This document shows positions 11,709 through 25,140 of a stretch of DNA of 64,000 nucleotides, in pieces; positions within the stretch are counted from its first letter, which is position 1, and the number at the start of each line of letters is the position of its first letter. Source of the DNA: Dryas octopetala. Taxonomy: Eukaryota; Streptophyta; Magnoliopsida; Rosales; Rosaceae. Under the pieces are notes generated by a model. The model made no database searches. It was not told where the DNA came from and worked only from the letters and a program-made list of their open reading frames with translations. The position numbers were made by a program, and so were the translations under genes. The stretch covers positions 10,666,501 through 10,730,500 of the forward strand of contig OY992840.1 of the NCBI GenBank assembly GCA_963921425.1. Reading direction: 5' to 3'.

Positions 11709-14382
11709 TAAAAGTCGATTAATACAAGTCAGTTCCACCGCTATGAGTCATATGGTCTGTAATCTAATTCGTATAAGGAAGTCTAAGTAGTGATAGGCTG
11801 AATTAGCTTTGTTTCCACTACTTGACATAGATTGGTGGTGTTGCCTAGCAGACTGCTCCCAATTTCAAGACAACCCAATTGGTTATTAAAATTCTAAAAT
11901 TCTGAACAAAATCACCAAAGTCAAGCATGCCTAGTTACGCTGATACCTCACGTATTATACACGTTATATTATCTGAATTTATACAAGTGGACTCAAGTCA
12001 CTATTTGAGACTTATTAGTAGATTGTGATTTAGAATGCACAAAAGAAAATGTCAAGGCTGAAATAGCTTGTATGCATGGCTAAGAGAGAGCCAAGTTCAC
12101 TTTGGAGGCACAATGCTCATACCCTAAATGGATAATTGGTCCAAAATGTCCGATTAGCCCAATCTACGACCCGAAAACTCGAATTGGGTTGGGCTGGCCC
12201 ATTAAACTGTGGGACATTTCTACACATGCATACCTACATTTGGCAGTTGCCTACAAATTATTTCATTAGATACTGTTGCAGGTGCCATTGGGCTTTGGTC
12301 ACCATGTCCGACTTGTAGCTCAAATTGCAAACCCTATTCATTCATCCCTCCAACTATCATCTTTCTTATTTTTATTTTTTCACTTCCACTTTTTCTTATT
12401 GGAAATCAACACATAGGCTATGACAATTTAGTTGCTAGAGGCTTCTTTTTTTGACATGGCTGACCTTAATTCTAGAAAAACGTAGAAGAATATAAGGTTG
12501 ACCAAGTAAGAGAGAAAGAAGACGTTACGTTGGTGTTCATGTGAAAAGTAACAAGGAAGACGCGTGTTGTACCTCATGGTCTGAATTGACAATGCAGAAA
12601 CGTCTGTATGGCTTTAATTCCACTTTGTCTTAATCTACAAAGACTAAATCATTACAATATTGAAATAAGATATTGGTAATTTATTTTTTAAATCATGAAG
12701 GAGATTTCAATTTGGTACGGTATTCTTTAATATTGTGAAGACTGAAGAGAAATATATATATATTAGTAAAATTTCATAAATAAATTTGATGAGTGTAGTA
12801 TTCGTGATTGTACTCATATGCATGCTACGTATGGTATCCACTCCATTGATTTTATATTGGGTTCTCCTTCACTCCAACGAAAGATGAATGTTGTGTGAAC
12901 TCAAATCTGTGCCATCATGCACAGGACAAAGGTCATGCTAGTATGCCACAAAATTTGATTGAATTATGAGGAAGACAATGATAGAGAAAAAGAAATTATG
13001 CTTGGTCCCATTCTTGTTTCTTTTCTCCTTTCTTATTTTTTATTTTTTATTCTTTTTGAAAGGCCCATTCTTGTTTCTTTAGGCTTCAGTCCAAAGCTAA
13101 TCAATAAAAGAAGTTGAGAATCTTCATTCAGTTCACTTGCATGCTTTAATTCACTGTATCCCTTTGTACTTCTGTCTGAGTAGCAAGCACATTTACCCTA
13201 TGCTTAATTGTCCTTTAATTTCTTCCAATAATGATTCATTCATTCAATGTGTTCAAGATGTACCCAATCAAACAATCATAGAGTGGCCACTTTGTGCCTT
13301 TTGGCTGTCACTATCACTTCTCTGGTGCACACACATGATCATTGTTTACAAAGTCCACATAATTAATTATCATCTGCCATGTGCTCAACCAGTTTTGAGT
13401 CCTAATTATAAAGCCATGGGCCCTGCCCAAGTGTTTTGAATAATGATCCAATAGAGTTTGTTTAGTATGAAAATCACATGGAAACAAAATCATATAGCTC
13501 ACTTTGCCCTACTAATTAAAAAACCTAAATGGGCAGGTTTGCCCTACAAAAAGGACACTGCAAGACATGTCAATTGTATGGAGTAAAATCTCTTTCTGAA
13601 ATCCCTAAAAATATTATGGTATTGTGGGTTATTTATCAAAGTATGTTGTCATTGAACTCCACTATCATCATATCACACCCTCCAAAGTCAAACCTGCCTT
13701 TCCATTATTTTTGTCTGATTAATCAAAAGGGTATCTATCCCATTATAGTTTTCTGCAATTCTTTAATTTTCAGCAGCAGTTCAGCCATATACTTCTCCTT
13801 TAACAAGGGACCTTTATGTTATACATATTTTAATGTCATGTATATACTTCTCCTTTAATCACAACTACTTAGGAAATAGATTAATGGTCCCGAGCCATAA
13901 AGATTCCATTAAATTCTGTATGGACACAGAAATGCTATGAACTGGAAGTTAGAGTATTGGCAATTTGGCATTATGGTCCCAAAGCATGCACTCACACACA
14001 CAGAGTCAACTGAAAATTATAAAAGTTTCCATTTTTATTGAGTCACCTTGATATCTATGCAACAACTTGAGAGTATACTTAAGCCCTGAACTACCTGCCT
14101 CCATCTCTTTTTTTATCCCCTTATCCTTTTTACTTATCCACCAAAAGCTATACACAAATTTGCAAAGAGGCAACCAAAAAATTATATAAAAAGAAATACA
14201 CAGTAACAGCATAAAAACAACATTAACCTTTTAACAGGCAATAAATGGAATAACAAACAAGGATGACCAAGAATGGATTTTATACCTGTTAAAAATGCAA
14301 TTCTCTTTGATTGGACTCATAAATTTGAGGGTGACTTACTCAAACAACTTTTAATTTGCCCTTTGGTTGCCAGCTTTATGCT
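11709..14382. other. Intergenic, no supported gene
   Basis: Short open frames here (for example 13137-13439 and 13529-13858) lack domains, splice context and recognisable homology. A GC-richer patch near 12150-12215 (gggttgggctggcccatt) resembles an end of the hAT-like elements but has no partner. No RNA gene seen. Confidence 0.5.
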
Positions 14383-15695
14383 TTAATCAAAAGTTTCCCA
14401 TTTTGTTGTAACCACTACTGACTCAAGTTGCTTCTGTGACTGCTGCAACAATGGAGTTTTCCGTACAAAATTTTCCGGCTTTGGTGGCAATCGCTGTTTC
14501 TGCATTGGTTTTGAGTCTTTTGACATATGGCCAATTGGGTTCTCTTGTTGCTGCAATTGGATTTTAACCCCATTGCTGCTGGATTTGGAACTATGGTACT
14601 TCAGCATATCCAGAATTTCTATGTACTTCTGAACTCTTCTCACCTTCAAGTTTATCAATCAACAATTAGAAAGTTAACTACACTTAGTATGATGTAGCAA
14701 TAATGCATAAGTAAATAGACTTATAATAGACTATAATACCAGCACTCTTTTCTGCAATTTTAAATCTCCCTCTGCAACAATTTCATCCAGTTTAATTAAC
14801 TTAATCATCAAGAGCTCAGTTAAATTCTCCACATCATTCTCCGCAACTTTTCCACCATTAGAAGTTGTTGCTTCCAAAGCTGTGACCTATAAAAGTAACA
14901 AAAGAAAAACAAATAAAAATCTCAAATTTGATTCAATTCCATCAAGAGGAAAATTTCTTACATACAACCAGTGTATACAACACTCCTCTTACAATAACTG
15001 GTCACTGGTCAGGTGAGGAGCGAATGTGAGGGGCATTGTAAACACATGTATGCAGGAATTTCTTCCAAGAGACACCATTGAGTGTCAAAATCTTTAATTC
15101 AATTCAATTTACCTGCCCTGCAAGCTTGTCCACTTCCAAGTTTATTTCTGCTAAGGATTTCGAAGACTTCTCTGCATTTGCATTTTTAAGCAACTCTAAG
15201 CACCTTCTTTCTCTACTTACAATGTCCTCCACCAACACAATTTTTGACCCATCTTTAACTCTTGCCACGTCAAGATACTCCCTGGAGTCTCTCTCCTTGT
15301 TTTTGAATATCAGCTTCTGATCCTGAGGGTGCAATTTAGTTGTTTCTGCCAACATTTTCTTCAACTCACCTGAAATCCAAAAACCCAAATTCCATCATCA
15401 AACAACTCAATTGTTTCTTTCCAATCAAACCAAAGTAAAAGTTCCATGAATTCCACATACCAAAGCTTGCTTGGGAACTGATACAAATTTCACGACTTGA
15501 AGAGCCATACTTCACTCTGATTTTGATTGTGGGGATTGAAACAGAACTGGGATTCATCTCTGCATTGCGCTTCTGCACCAACATTCCTCCCGGCCTGATT
15601 TCCAAGTCTTCAATATTGGGAACTCCTCTGCCATCGACAGAGCACTTGCTTGCTGGAGAAAACATCTTGTTGATCTTCAATTTCATTGTCTCCAT
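14383..15695 (-). CDS. BAG family molecular chaperone regulator (BAG1-4 group)
   Basis: Four exons, 299 residues: 15695-15461, 15369-15113, 14886-14740, 14643-14383; all introns are GT..AG and keep phase. The protein is a co-chaperone that binds the Hsp70 ATPase domain as a nucleotide-exchange factor. A ubiquitin-like domain spans about residues 50-130 (TIKIRVKYGSSSREICIS through QKLIFKNKERDSREYLDVA and GSKIVLVED). The BAG three-helix domain follows at about 140-235 (SLAEINLEVDKLAGQV, LTELLMIKLIKLDEIVAEGD, RRVQKYIEILDMLK). This UBL-BAG order defines plant BAG1-4. The tail is Gln/Lys/Pro-rich and ends KWETFD, a tail like those of BAG1-4 relatives. An alternative start three codons later (MKLKI) cannot be excluded. 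Which of BAG1-4 it matches needs a tree. Confidence 0.93.
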
Positions 15696-16275
15696 CTCTA
15701 TCTATTCTTGGTCTTGTTCTGAGGCTTAAGACAATGAAAACCACCTGAACAAGAAACGGCACAAAAGTTCAGAGAGAGTTTCTATGTTGTATTGTTCTTC
15801 CTTTGAATTAGAGGTAAAGAACCTTAGACCCCTACAAAAGCTAGATAATGAAATCAAAGAAACTCAATAATGACAGAGTTGGGAAGCAATGCTACCTGAA
15901 CAAAACTTGGACTAATATTGGATTAGGCCAAAGCAAAGTTTCAAGTGAGAGCATGTAAATATTTCCAACCAGTCACTAAGAGGAAGAGAAAACTGAGATA
16001 TATTCAAAGAGCATCAAGAAAACGATGGAAACATAAGGGAAATGGAAAAGAAAAGGAAAGAAAGCTAATAGCCACAAAGAAAGTGAAGACAATAATCTGT
16101 CTATACAAAGAATAATTTTACGTGAAGAGAGGACCCAGCGAAAATCAAAGTTGAAGCCTTTTGTATAAATAAAAAAAATTGTTGGACAAAAATTTACTAC
16201 TCAAATAATCTTTTACTAATATCTCTAACAAATTTTTTGATAAATAAAAAATAATTGAGCAAAAAAAACAAGAGC

Positions 16276-16311
<36 letters not shown>

Positions 16312-17517
16312 ATGGAAAGAGATAAGAGAATGAGAGAAATGACAAAAAACTAGTGAAAAAAAATTAGATGTTACTTTGATATAATAAGTCTTATTTTAAA
16401 GAAAAAGACTCATTTATATAACAAAAAATAATTGTGCCGTTTTATTTTAAAAAGAGAGGCCCATTTATTTGAAGGAGGAAGAGTCCAAATATGAGCTTAA
16501 AAACAAAAAAATAAGTGAAGATCGAGTCCACACAAAAAAATAAATAAAAAATATTTTTTTATTTTTTAATGGGCATAAAAATTAGTATATCAAAATGCGG
16601 CCCTATACTTGCCTGGCCGACCGCCTAGCCCGCATGCCCTCCGGGCCGGCCCTGAGAGGACCAAAGAAAAATCTTTGGCTTTTTCAGAGGGAAAGTATAA
16701 TTAAACTAAAAGGGGCAATAACAATAAGCATTTTACATGCAAAATTAAGGTCTTTTAACCCTTTTTCTTTCTTCAAGAATTGTCATTATGCAAGTTCATG
16801 TAACATCAAACAAAAGGGTCCCAAAGAAATTAACGCAGAAAATGATACGAAGGCTGTCCTTGTCACCTAACAGGAAAGACAATATAGAATTAGGAACATG
16901 TAATGAGGCCAGCTCAGCAGAGGAAAAATCCCAGCTAGCTGGCACCTGTCTGGTTGCCTAATATGGTTGGTTCTCACTGTCATTTACAAAATAAAATAAT
17001 TGGTGTTTTTACTTTTTATGTTTCCTTGAATAGACATGCATGTACCATAGACTGTGAGTTACACGCATGCTTGTACTGTAATGACATTGCTATCCCTATC
17101 CACGTCATGTTGCAGAGCGAGCAGTCTATGTAAGCTCATTGGTTAACTCATCCATCGTTGTTCATCAAAAAAATTGATGCAAAATTTATTATTGCGTAAG
17201 CATACAATACAAGGTAATATTCCTGGAATCATTCGGTGACACCACAAGGTTTTTCAAAATTAGAAAAATCAGCCTAAACCACTGACAGTTTGGGCCAAAA
17301 ACAAGCAAATCAATGCTCTGCGGATTTTGAACCAGTGCCTTATCTTTGAATTCCACTCTGCAGTAGAAATATAGGAGAAAGAAAACTTGATCTTGTCATT
17401 CAAGAACTTATCTCCCCTAACTTCTGTTTGGACAGCAAATGAAAAGCCATTTTGCATATTATTGCTAAGCTGCTGCTAAATTGACTTCTGGTTGTTCTTT
17501 ACTTAATTTTGGCTCAG
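15696..17517. other. BAG 5' flank and intergenic DNA
   Basis: Contains the BAG promoter and leader, an AG microsatellite at 16281-16308 and a GC-rich scrap near 16595-16660 (gggccggccctgagagga) that looks like the end of an unplaced transposon. No gene is supported. Confidence 0.5.
16281..16308. repeat. (AG)n microsatellite
   Basis: A simple AG run inside AT-rich intergenic DNA; its translation gives a spurious Leu/Ser frame. Confidence 0.95.
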
Positions 17518-17525
17518 CCCAAAGG

Positions 17526-17765
17526 CAGTGGCAGAGCCAGTAATTTGCTTCTATAGGGGCGTGAAAAATATAATAATAATAACTTAAGAAATTGACCATG
17601 GGAAAACATGCCTCTTAGCTTTGTAAATGCAATTTATCAAACATCTTACCCATTATCTTAAAAAAGAATTCAACATTGGGTTGAAATTGCAAATTCACTT
17701 GAAAGATTTTTTGAAAAACACAAAAGCTATTGGAGGCAATAGACCCCATTGTGGCTCCGTCACTG
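17526..17765. mobile_element. hAT-type MITE, 240 bp
   Basis: The ends are cagtggcagagccag and the complement of tggctccgtcactg, the CAGTGGCGGAGCCA-type terminus common in plant hAT elements. A perfect 8-bp TSD, cccaaagg, lies at 17518-17525 and 17766-17773. It sits about 340 bp beyond the stop codon of the LPCAT1-type gene. Confidence 0.88.
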
Positions 17766-18107
17766 CCCAAAGGCAAGTCATCACTGAAATGGTTTTCTGT
17801 GGGTTCCCTGCAAGTCATCAGTAGCACTTACCTACCCTTTTCTACAACAGTATCACCCCCCAAATGTTATTGCCCTCCCTGTTACACCTTATTCCCGGTT
17901 AATTTTGCAAAAAAGATAAAATAGGTCCTACTCAAATAACTCAAAGACTGAAGTCATATGTGGGACATGCTCAACATTTTCACATATCAAAACAGATGTT
18001 ACAATCAATGAGAAACCATGTGAAGTAAACTTGGAAAAGCAGTGCTCTTCTTATCTCATTCCAAGCACTCCAAAGAGTACAAAATGTTGTTTTTGCTGAT
18101 AACTACC

Positions 18108-18536
18108 TCACTCTTCCTTCCGAGCCTTTGATCTCGCAGGCCTTGCAGGTTTTATTATATAACCAAGCAGGATCAATACTATGGGAAGAATGGTTCCAAT
18201 AAAATGCACGCTCCCATATGAAGCAAGTGTTTCACGAAGGCTTAATACCTGTACCAATGTACGACAAATGCATGAGAAACGTTAAAGCATCAGAGAATGG
18301 CATGTGTTCATGCGCATGTGTGCTTGAATGGCATGTGTTCATATACATGTTTGTGTGTCTGAATGGCATGTATTAAATGCATGAGAAACTTTAAAGCATC
18401 AGAGAATGGCATGTGTTCATGCGCATGTGTGCTTGAATGGCATGTGTTCATATACATGTTTGTGTGTCTGAATGGCATGTGTTCATATACATGTTTGTTT
18501 GTGTGTGTGTGTCTGTCTAAATGGCATGTGTTCATG

Positions 18537-18634
<98 letters not shown>

Positions 18635-18704
18635 GCATGTGTTCATATACATGTTTATTTGTATGTGTGTGTGTGTGTGTCTGAATGGCATGTGTTCATG
18701 TACA

Positions 18705-18740
<36 letters not shown>

Positions 18741-20095
18741 CTAACAATAAAGCCAACACAGGAATAGTTCAGAACCAAGACAGTGTAAGCAAAGTTTAAG
18801 AACACCAGTATCTTCTTAACAACATCCATTTGTGGAGGTACAGCTTGCTGCCATCTGTATATCACTGCTTGCAAAAACAAGTTCAAAAGGATACAGTAAA
18901 TTATCTTTAAAATGTAATAATTTGAGAATAAAGGCAGTCAGACCAATACCTCTTGAACCAGCAATCATCAATGCTGACTGAACAAAGAATATAATGTACC
19001 CAGGATAAAGTCCCTACAGTAGTTCAAAGAAGAATCAATACGATACAGAAATTTACATTAAAACCAGCAAAAATCAAAATGATTCTGTAGATAAGAATAA
19101 ACATAAGGATACGAGACAACAAAAATAAAATGAACTGACTAATAATCCAAGAGAAACTTAATGGGTGATGAGCATACAAATTTTGAATGGTGGATCATGA
19201 TTATGATAACTATAAAGTTATAATGGCTAACATTGCCATTGATGATTAAATGAATAGGTATGGAACGAAAACGAACACTCAGCATTGGCACAGCAAACAA
19301 ACCCTATAGACAGCCATATCTTTGACATTGCCCAAAATTACATAGGTATATATCTTCCAAGATGTTTTCAAGACAATAAGAGGAACACATGAAAAAACTC
19401 CAGAAAACCCTAACTACATTTAAAATAACACAAGTGACAGAATATGTGTTCAAAGCCATTAGTTTGATTTAGCTGCATGTAGAGAGACAAGTTCAAAACC
19501 ATTAGTGGTGACACGTTCATCAGTTAAGGATGAAAATGAACCAAATAAGGAGGGGCATTTTGTTACCCCATCCTCATCCCCACCCCCAGGCCCACCCCAT
19601 TCTACCCAGAAACCTTTTGTTCCCCTTGTATTCGATAAAGGTACAAAACTTAAGCATAAAATATAAACAATAAAATGTTAAGCAATGTAAATTATATAAA
19701 ATTTGAAATTTGGGACTATAATTGATGATTAGATTGCAGATCTAAGAATTAGAAAGTAACCAAATGCAAAAAAAATTTATACCCAACCTGATAGATATAT
19801 AAACAGTGTTTATTATATATATATATATATGTGGGACAGGGTAATAGAATCATAGAAGACAATCACATCCTTGCCCCAGCCTGCATCAGGTTTTAATTTT
19901 AAATCCGAACACTGCCCCCCATACCTATTTAAGGAAGGGTAATTCATCCCATTTGGGATGGGATGGGAAGGGATGGGATGGAAGGGGCCCTAAAATAATC
20001 CGCCCATGGTTGAAAAATATGCTAAAAATTGCTTTGCTTATACCATAATCACCTCAACACTCAAAATATAAACAGGGTACAAAATCAGCAAAAGA

Positions 20096-20127
<32 letters not shown>

Positions 20128-22837
20128 TTCAGGATGAGGCTCAGACTAATTTTATACTCACATGCCAAACAGCACTGGTGGTCTGTGTAGCCAGCAACTG
20201 GAAGAAACCAGGCTTCTTGCCACTTTTTACAAGCCTTTCATAAACATCTACAGATGAATAATATATTAGATAATGCACCTGTTATAAACACTCATCTCTT
20301 GCTTCAACTGCATAAAATACTAATAACTTTTAGATGATATAAGAAGATAGGCTACAAAATCTTGAACAGAACTAAAAGTAGTTAAACTTTCAGCCATAAA
20401 ATTCAATTGGCAGAAAACTGAAGAACCAGTGGCCAAATTATCCATTTAAGGATAAATCATATTCTACCTGGTCAAGCTATATATAGTTCAAACTTCAAAT
20501 ATTTAATACCAGACCTAATTATTCTTATAATTCTTTTCTGACAGTTCCTATCAGAAATTATGACTAGATCATACTTGCATATAAACAAAGCAATCCAACT
20601 CAATTCTAACTAGGATTTGTATTTCAGAGAAGCAAAAGTATGTTTTCTTGTTTAATATGAAAAAATTTCTTTGTTACTGAAAACTTAGGAGACATGAGAG
20701 ATGCTCACAATGACGAAGCCAGGTGCTGACTTGTATGTTCCAAACAAGTGGCAACTGAACTGAACTCTTTGCAAGCTCAACGCCTAGAATATCAACATTT
20801 TTTGCACGATCCCATCGTGGCTTTGGCGGTGAAGATTCTGTCCAGCCACTGAAACCCAAACCACAAAGAATGATAGAGGCCTCTGAAATTGACCAGATGA
20901 AATAATATTTCCACCGTGCTGTAAATCCCGACATATACTGGTAGCCCAATCGTTTCCAGAAACCCCATTCTTGGTATATGGGATCAGCAAACCGTGACAA
21001 AGGAAAATGGGGTACCAGGTACAAATACAAGGCCATACAGAAGGCAGCTTGGATAACAGCTCGAATTGCTGCCCCAAATGGTGATGGAGGCAGTCCTTTC
21101 TCTGAGCGGCTCCAAACCTGAAGTGATATTGAATAAAAGCCAACAAGTGAGAACCGTTGATATCAAGGAAACAAAAATAAGAAAATAGAAATAAATTTGG
21201 AGCATCATAAGCATACCCCCTTTCCTTCACTCCAGTCAAGATAATCCTTTATCTCATATACTGGACCAGCAAAGTGACTACCACAGCAGAGACAGTAACC
21301 AAAGTACTCAATCAATGAGGGTAACTTAATCAATCGATTTTTCTTTTGAGCCTCACGCAGACCTTCCTCTTTCAATAACCCATCATTATAATTTATTGCA
21401 CATGAAATGACTTTCAGTGTTAACACCATTAGAGCTCCTAAATATGATAAGGAGATTCAAATTAGCTGACTTGTATAAAGCAACAAAGAATAGTGCTTAC
21501 ACAAATATGGCTACCGAAAATAAATTACTAAAAATGGCCAAATATGTACAATTTCAGGCATATTAAGAATTCATTAGAAGAAGCCCAACACTTTTAGTAA
21601 CAAAAGAGAAAAGGAACTCATCATTGACTAATCACACAACTAGCAATTTTCTTATAGAAGAATAACACACATTGCAACCCGGTAAAGAGCAAAACATTAA
21701 GTAGGGGGAAATGCAAGCAGGCGAGAAAAGCTGATATAGTGCTTACCAGTTCCATCAATTCCTCCTTCCTTCCATGCGTCCCCACTCATGTAATATACAT
21801 GGCTACACATACAGACACATGTATATGAATGATCAAGAATTCTGAAATAAGCACTTTTCAAAAAACCCCAAGATATATATATAATAAAGATTTTCACATA
21901 TAGATAAAGTATGATCAATTCAAGACCATCAATGGAGAGCACAATGTTACCATCACCGAAACAATGTTACCATCAATGGAGAGCACAAAAATCCATATGC
22001 CCTTCAAATGGTGTTAATGGTGCAATTGCGGTTTCTAACATTGTCCCACATCATAAATATGCATTATCAAAGACATTATTATGAGACAAATCAGATCTGT
22101 AAAACTTAGGACGTAAAACCATTCACTGACTGCACTAGAACAATCAAAATATAACAAGAAATCAGCTGCAAAAAAATGGAATTAATTCAAGTGCATGACA
22201 TTTAAGCATACATACATACATTCTCGATAAAAAAAAATATATATATATATTCACCTCCCAAAAAGAAAAAATTAAATAAATAAATCACACTAATTAGTAA
22301 CATCATATTCTAATCAACCAATCCATGAGCTTGAAAATAACGTTATCCAATCACATGCTTTAAAAATAAAAATAAATAACAAAAACAGCGTTACAAAATA
22401 GCACTACCCAGTACCCACCAAATTTCTCACAAAAATCCGATTACCCAACTCAAAATTTGAAGGACCCAACTTCTCAAATTTACACACACATCGAAATCAA
22501 AGATAAAAATTTTCTTTTTTGGTTATACGTACCAACCGATGAGGTATCCAAAGCCCAATACAAAGGTAACGATCCCGCAATGTTTCCGATAGAAGACCAT
22601 GGAAGCATAGCCGAGCAACATTGGGACTAAGAAGTGGAGGTTGGAAGAGAAGCCGAAGGAGAGGTAGGAGAGGATGGCGCCGGAGGCGAAGGCGTAGAGG
22701 TGCTTGGCTTGCGGACCAGGGGCGAACCGCGAGAGGAAGCTGACGGGGATGGTGGCGACGAAGCAAAAGAGGAAGCGGAGCACCGAGACCGAGACACCGA
22801 TCGCGGCAGCCATGGATTCCATCTCCAGCTGGCCCAT
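18108..22837 (-). CDS. LPCAT1: MBOAT lysophospholipid acyltransferase (LPCAT/LPLAT type)
   Basis: Eight exons, 466 residues: 22837-22533, 21802-21747, 21437-21217, 21117-20709, 20247-20162, 19013-18950, 18864-18746, 18248-18108. The enzyme re-acylates lysophosphatidylcholine and related lysolipids with acyl-CoA in the ER (Lands cycle, feeding triacylglycerol editing). It is multi-membrane-spanning. Conserved MBOAT blocks include LIEYFGYCLCCGSHFAGPVY, GFTARWKYYFIWSISEAS, WNIQVSTWLRHYVYERL and VWHGLYPGY, with the family's catalytic-type His at about residue 359 split by intron 5. The C-terminus ends KARKEE, a dilysine-like ER retrieval signal. Length and sequence closely follow Arabidopsis At1g12640 (462 residues). 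The start MGQLEMESMAAAIG was chosen for its fit to that N-terminus. Exon 7 could begin three bases earlier. Introns carry microsatellites, including a (CA)n at about 20099-20126 and a GGGAT-rich patch near 19940-19985. Confidence 0.95.
18268..18740. repeat. Compound mini/microsatellite in the last LPCAT1 intron
   Basis: A unit of about 109 bp (from aaatgcatgagaaac) is duplicated at about 18266 and 18375. It is followed by shorter 'aatggcatgtgttcat' units, then long GT and GA tracts near 18541-18632 and 18666-18738. It lies wholly in intron 7, starting within about 20 bases of the final acceptor. Length polymorphism is likely. Confidence 0.93.
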
Positions 22838-23370
22838 GGCTGGCTGGGTTTCTGGTTTGAGTACGAATCTGCGAACGAGATTGAGAAGAAGAAGAAGGTC
22901 TGGAGATGAAAAATGAATGAATGAATAAAGATCCTCTTGCTGATTTTATTTTACGATTTTTATAAACTAGACTTGGAATTTGGATTTATTGTGGGGAAAG
23001 GACGATAATGCCCTTGGAAAGGACTTATTTTGTAGTTTTGGATTGGTTGGCTGGGTGTATGGACTGCAGAATGCAACGTTGGGTTTGCTTGTCCCTTTCA
23101 CTACCATAACCATAATAACTAGGTCTTGTGACTTCTTGAAGTCATCGAAAACTCTGTTTATTGGAGATGCTTTCTTGAGACCTTGGCATGGCATCCGAAA
23201 AGATCCAACAATTTAAAACCGTCGATCTAATGGTAGTATCGACATCCATATCATACTGTGTGATATCAAATATTCAAATTTTACTTAATAAGTATGTTCT
23301 ACTTCTAACGAAACGAAAAAAAAAATTACATTTTATAAGTGAAAAAGTAAATCTACTAAAATCTAATAGT
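22838..23370. other. LPCAT1 5' flank
   Basis: The promoter and leader of the minus-strand acyltransferase gene must lie here, between its start codon and the MULE-like insertion. No TATA box is certain. No gene of its own is seen. Confidence 0.5.
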
Positions 23371-23581
23371 TAAAAAATATAATGTTAATAATTATAAACC
23401 CCCTAGTTAGAGATAAAATCTCTCATAACCTCCACCCAAAATCTAACTCTCTTATAACCCCCAATCTTACACTTAATATTTTCCTAAACCCCCTAGTCAA
23501 CTAATACCCAGTCAACTTTGACTCCCCATATTTTAATTTTCCAGTTTTACCCCTTTTGTTTTATTTTCATTTTCAGCCAAC

Positions 23582-23586
<5 letters not shown>

Positions 23587-23629
<43 letters not shown>
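23587..23629. repeat. (CT)n microsatellite in the MULE-like element
   Basis: A pure CT run just before the GC-rich cargo. It may be the 5' leader of the captured gene fragment, since such leaders are often CT-rich. Confidence 0.95.
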
Positions 23630-23632
<3 letters not shown>

Positions 23633-25020
23633 CTCTCCTATCTGTTGCCTCTCTCCCCTCTGCGTCTCTCTCTCTCCCCGCTGCTGTCGCCGGCGCGTGC
23701 GCCGCCGTCTGGCGACGGTTGCCGGTGAGACCGGTCCCATCACACTCGCCTCTTCTTCCTCTTCCTCCCTATGCCCTCCACGTGCCGTGAAACTAAACGT
23801 CGACGCCAGATCGGGTCTAAGCAGATCTGAGCTCTCTCGCCGGCGATCCGTCAATTCCGGCGGCGACGAGCTGTCGGACCGGTTGGGTTCTTCTTGCCTC
23901 TTCCTCTTCTATATATTCATGGCCTTTTCTTTCCCATAAAATCCACAGAAAACCAAATGCAGCCCGAAGTCCGATCGTCATCTCCGGCGGTGACTTCGCG
24001 ATTCCGGCGACGTCGCAGCTGCTCTCCACTTCCAGAAGCTTCCTCTCGACGTGGTGAGTGTGATGGTGGTCTCCGATTCTCCAACTGACCACCGTGGACG
24101 GCGAATCGACTCCGAGAAGGTCCAAGACTTACCGCCGCCATTGCCGGCGATTCCGACGGCGGATTGAAGTGGTTCCGGTCCCATTCTTCTCCCCTCGACA
24201 TTCTCTCTCTACTGGTATACAAATTTGTGCTCAATTGCCTCGAATTTCAAAAGCCCTAATTTGAAAACCCCAACCTCCGCTGCTGCCACTCTCGGAATTC
24301 GGCGGCTCCGACCACCCATAGTTAAGATTTTGGTATGAAAATGCTCATCTCTCTGAGTTCTTTATGTTTGTTAAATCAATTCTTTGATTTAGATAATGAG
24401 ATTGAAATTCTTGTGAATCTGATTTATAAGTATATTTGTGAACTGATTTGTAAGTATGTTTGTAAACTATTTGTGAAATGTTGTGAAATCTGATTGTGAA
24501 ATTGATTCACAAACATTTTTGAAATGTACAGTTTGCGAAATTGATTTTGTGAATCAATTTGTGAAATTCTTGAAATTAAACAGTTTCAGTTCGTGAAACA
24601 GTTTCAGTTCTTGAAACAGTTTCAGTTCGTGAAACATGAGTTTTAAATGAACTTTGAATGAAATTATGGTTCTGAAATATGATGAATCAAATTTGCAGGT
24701 AGAAACAGATCGAGGCAGTGGCGACTGTCGTGTACTCGTCGCGCGTGAGGTGATCGGACGACGTTGTATTGTTGGCTACTCCTCTCATCTCAATGACTTG
24801 TTGTATTGTTGGTTTTTTTTTGATAAGGTTGCTGTGTTCTTTTTAGTGAAACGGAATTCAGTAAAGGTGTAACTGTTTTAGTGAAGTGTAATTGTTTTAG
24901 TAAATGTGTAATTGTTTTTTAATTAAGGTGTAATTGCATTTTAGTCGAGGTGTAATTGTTTTATCACTTAATTCAGTTTCAGTAAGTGAATTCATAACTG
25001 AATTCTTCAATTTAGTGTAA

Positions 25021-25140
25021 CTGAATTTCTGAAATTCAGTTTCAGTGTAATTGAATTCTTGAAATTCAGTTTCAGTGTAACTGAATTTTTGAAATTCAGT
25101 TTCAGTGTAACTGAATTTTTGAAATTCAGTTTTAGCGTAA
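25021..25140. repeat. Four 30-bp tandem repeats
   Basis: Four consecutive 30-bp units built on gaaattcagtttcagtgtaa, with few differences. Related 18-bp units (gaaacagtttcagttc) lie at about 24578-24635. Both are inside the MULE-like element and suggest local slippage. Confidence 0.93.

Noticed and set aside
18308-18886. 192-codon minus-strand frame as a separate protein
   Set aside because: It is LPCAT1 exon 7 read on into the intron satellite; the His/Thr and Ser/Leu runs are translated GT and GA repeats.
23518-24234. Several overlapping open frames on both strands
   Set aside because: They arise from the CT microsatellite and the GC-rich cargo of the MULE-like element, with no recognisable domain in any frame.
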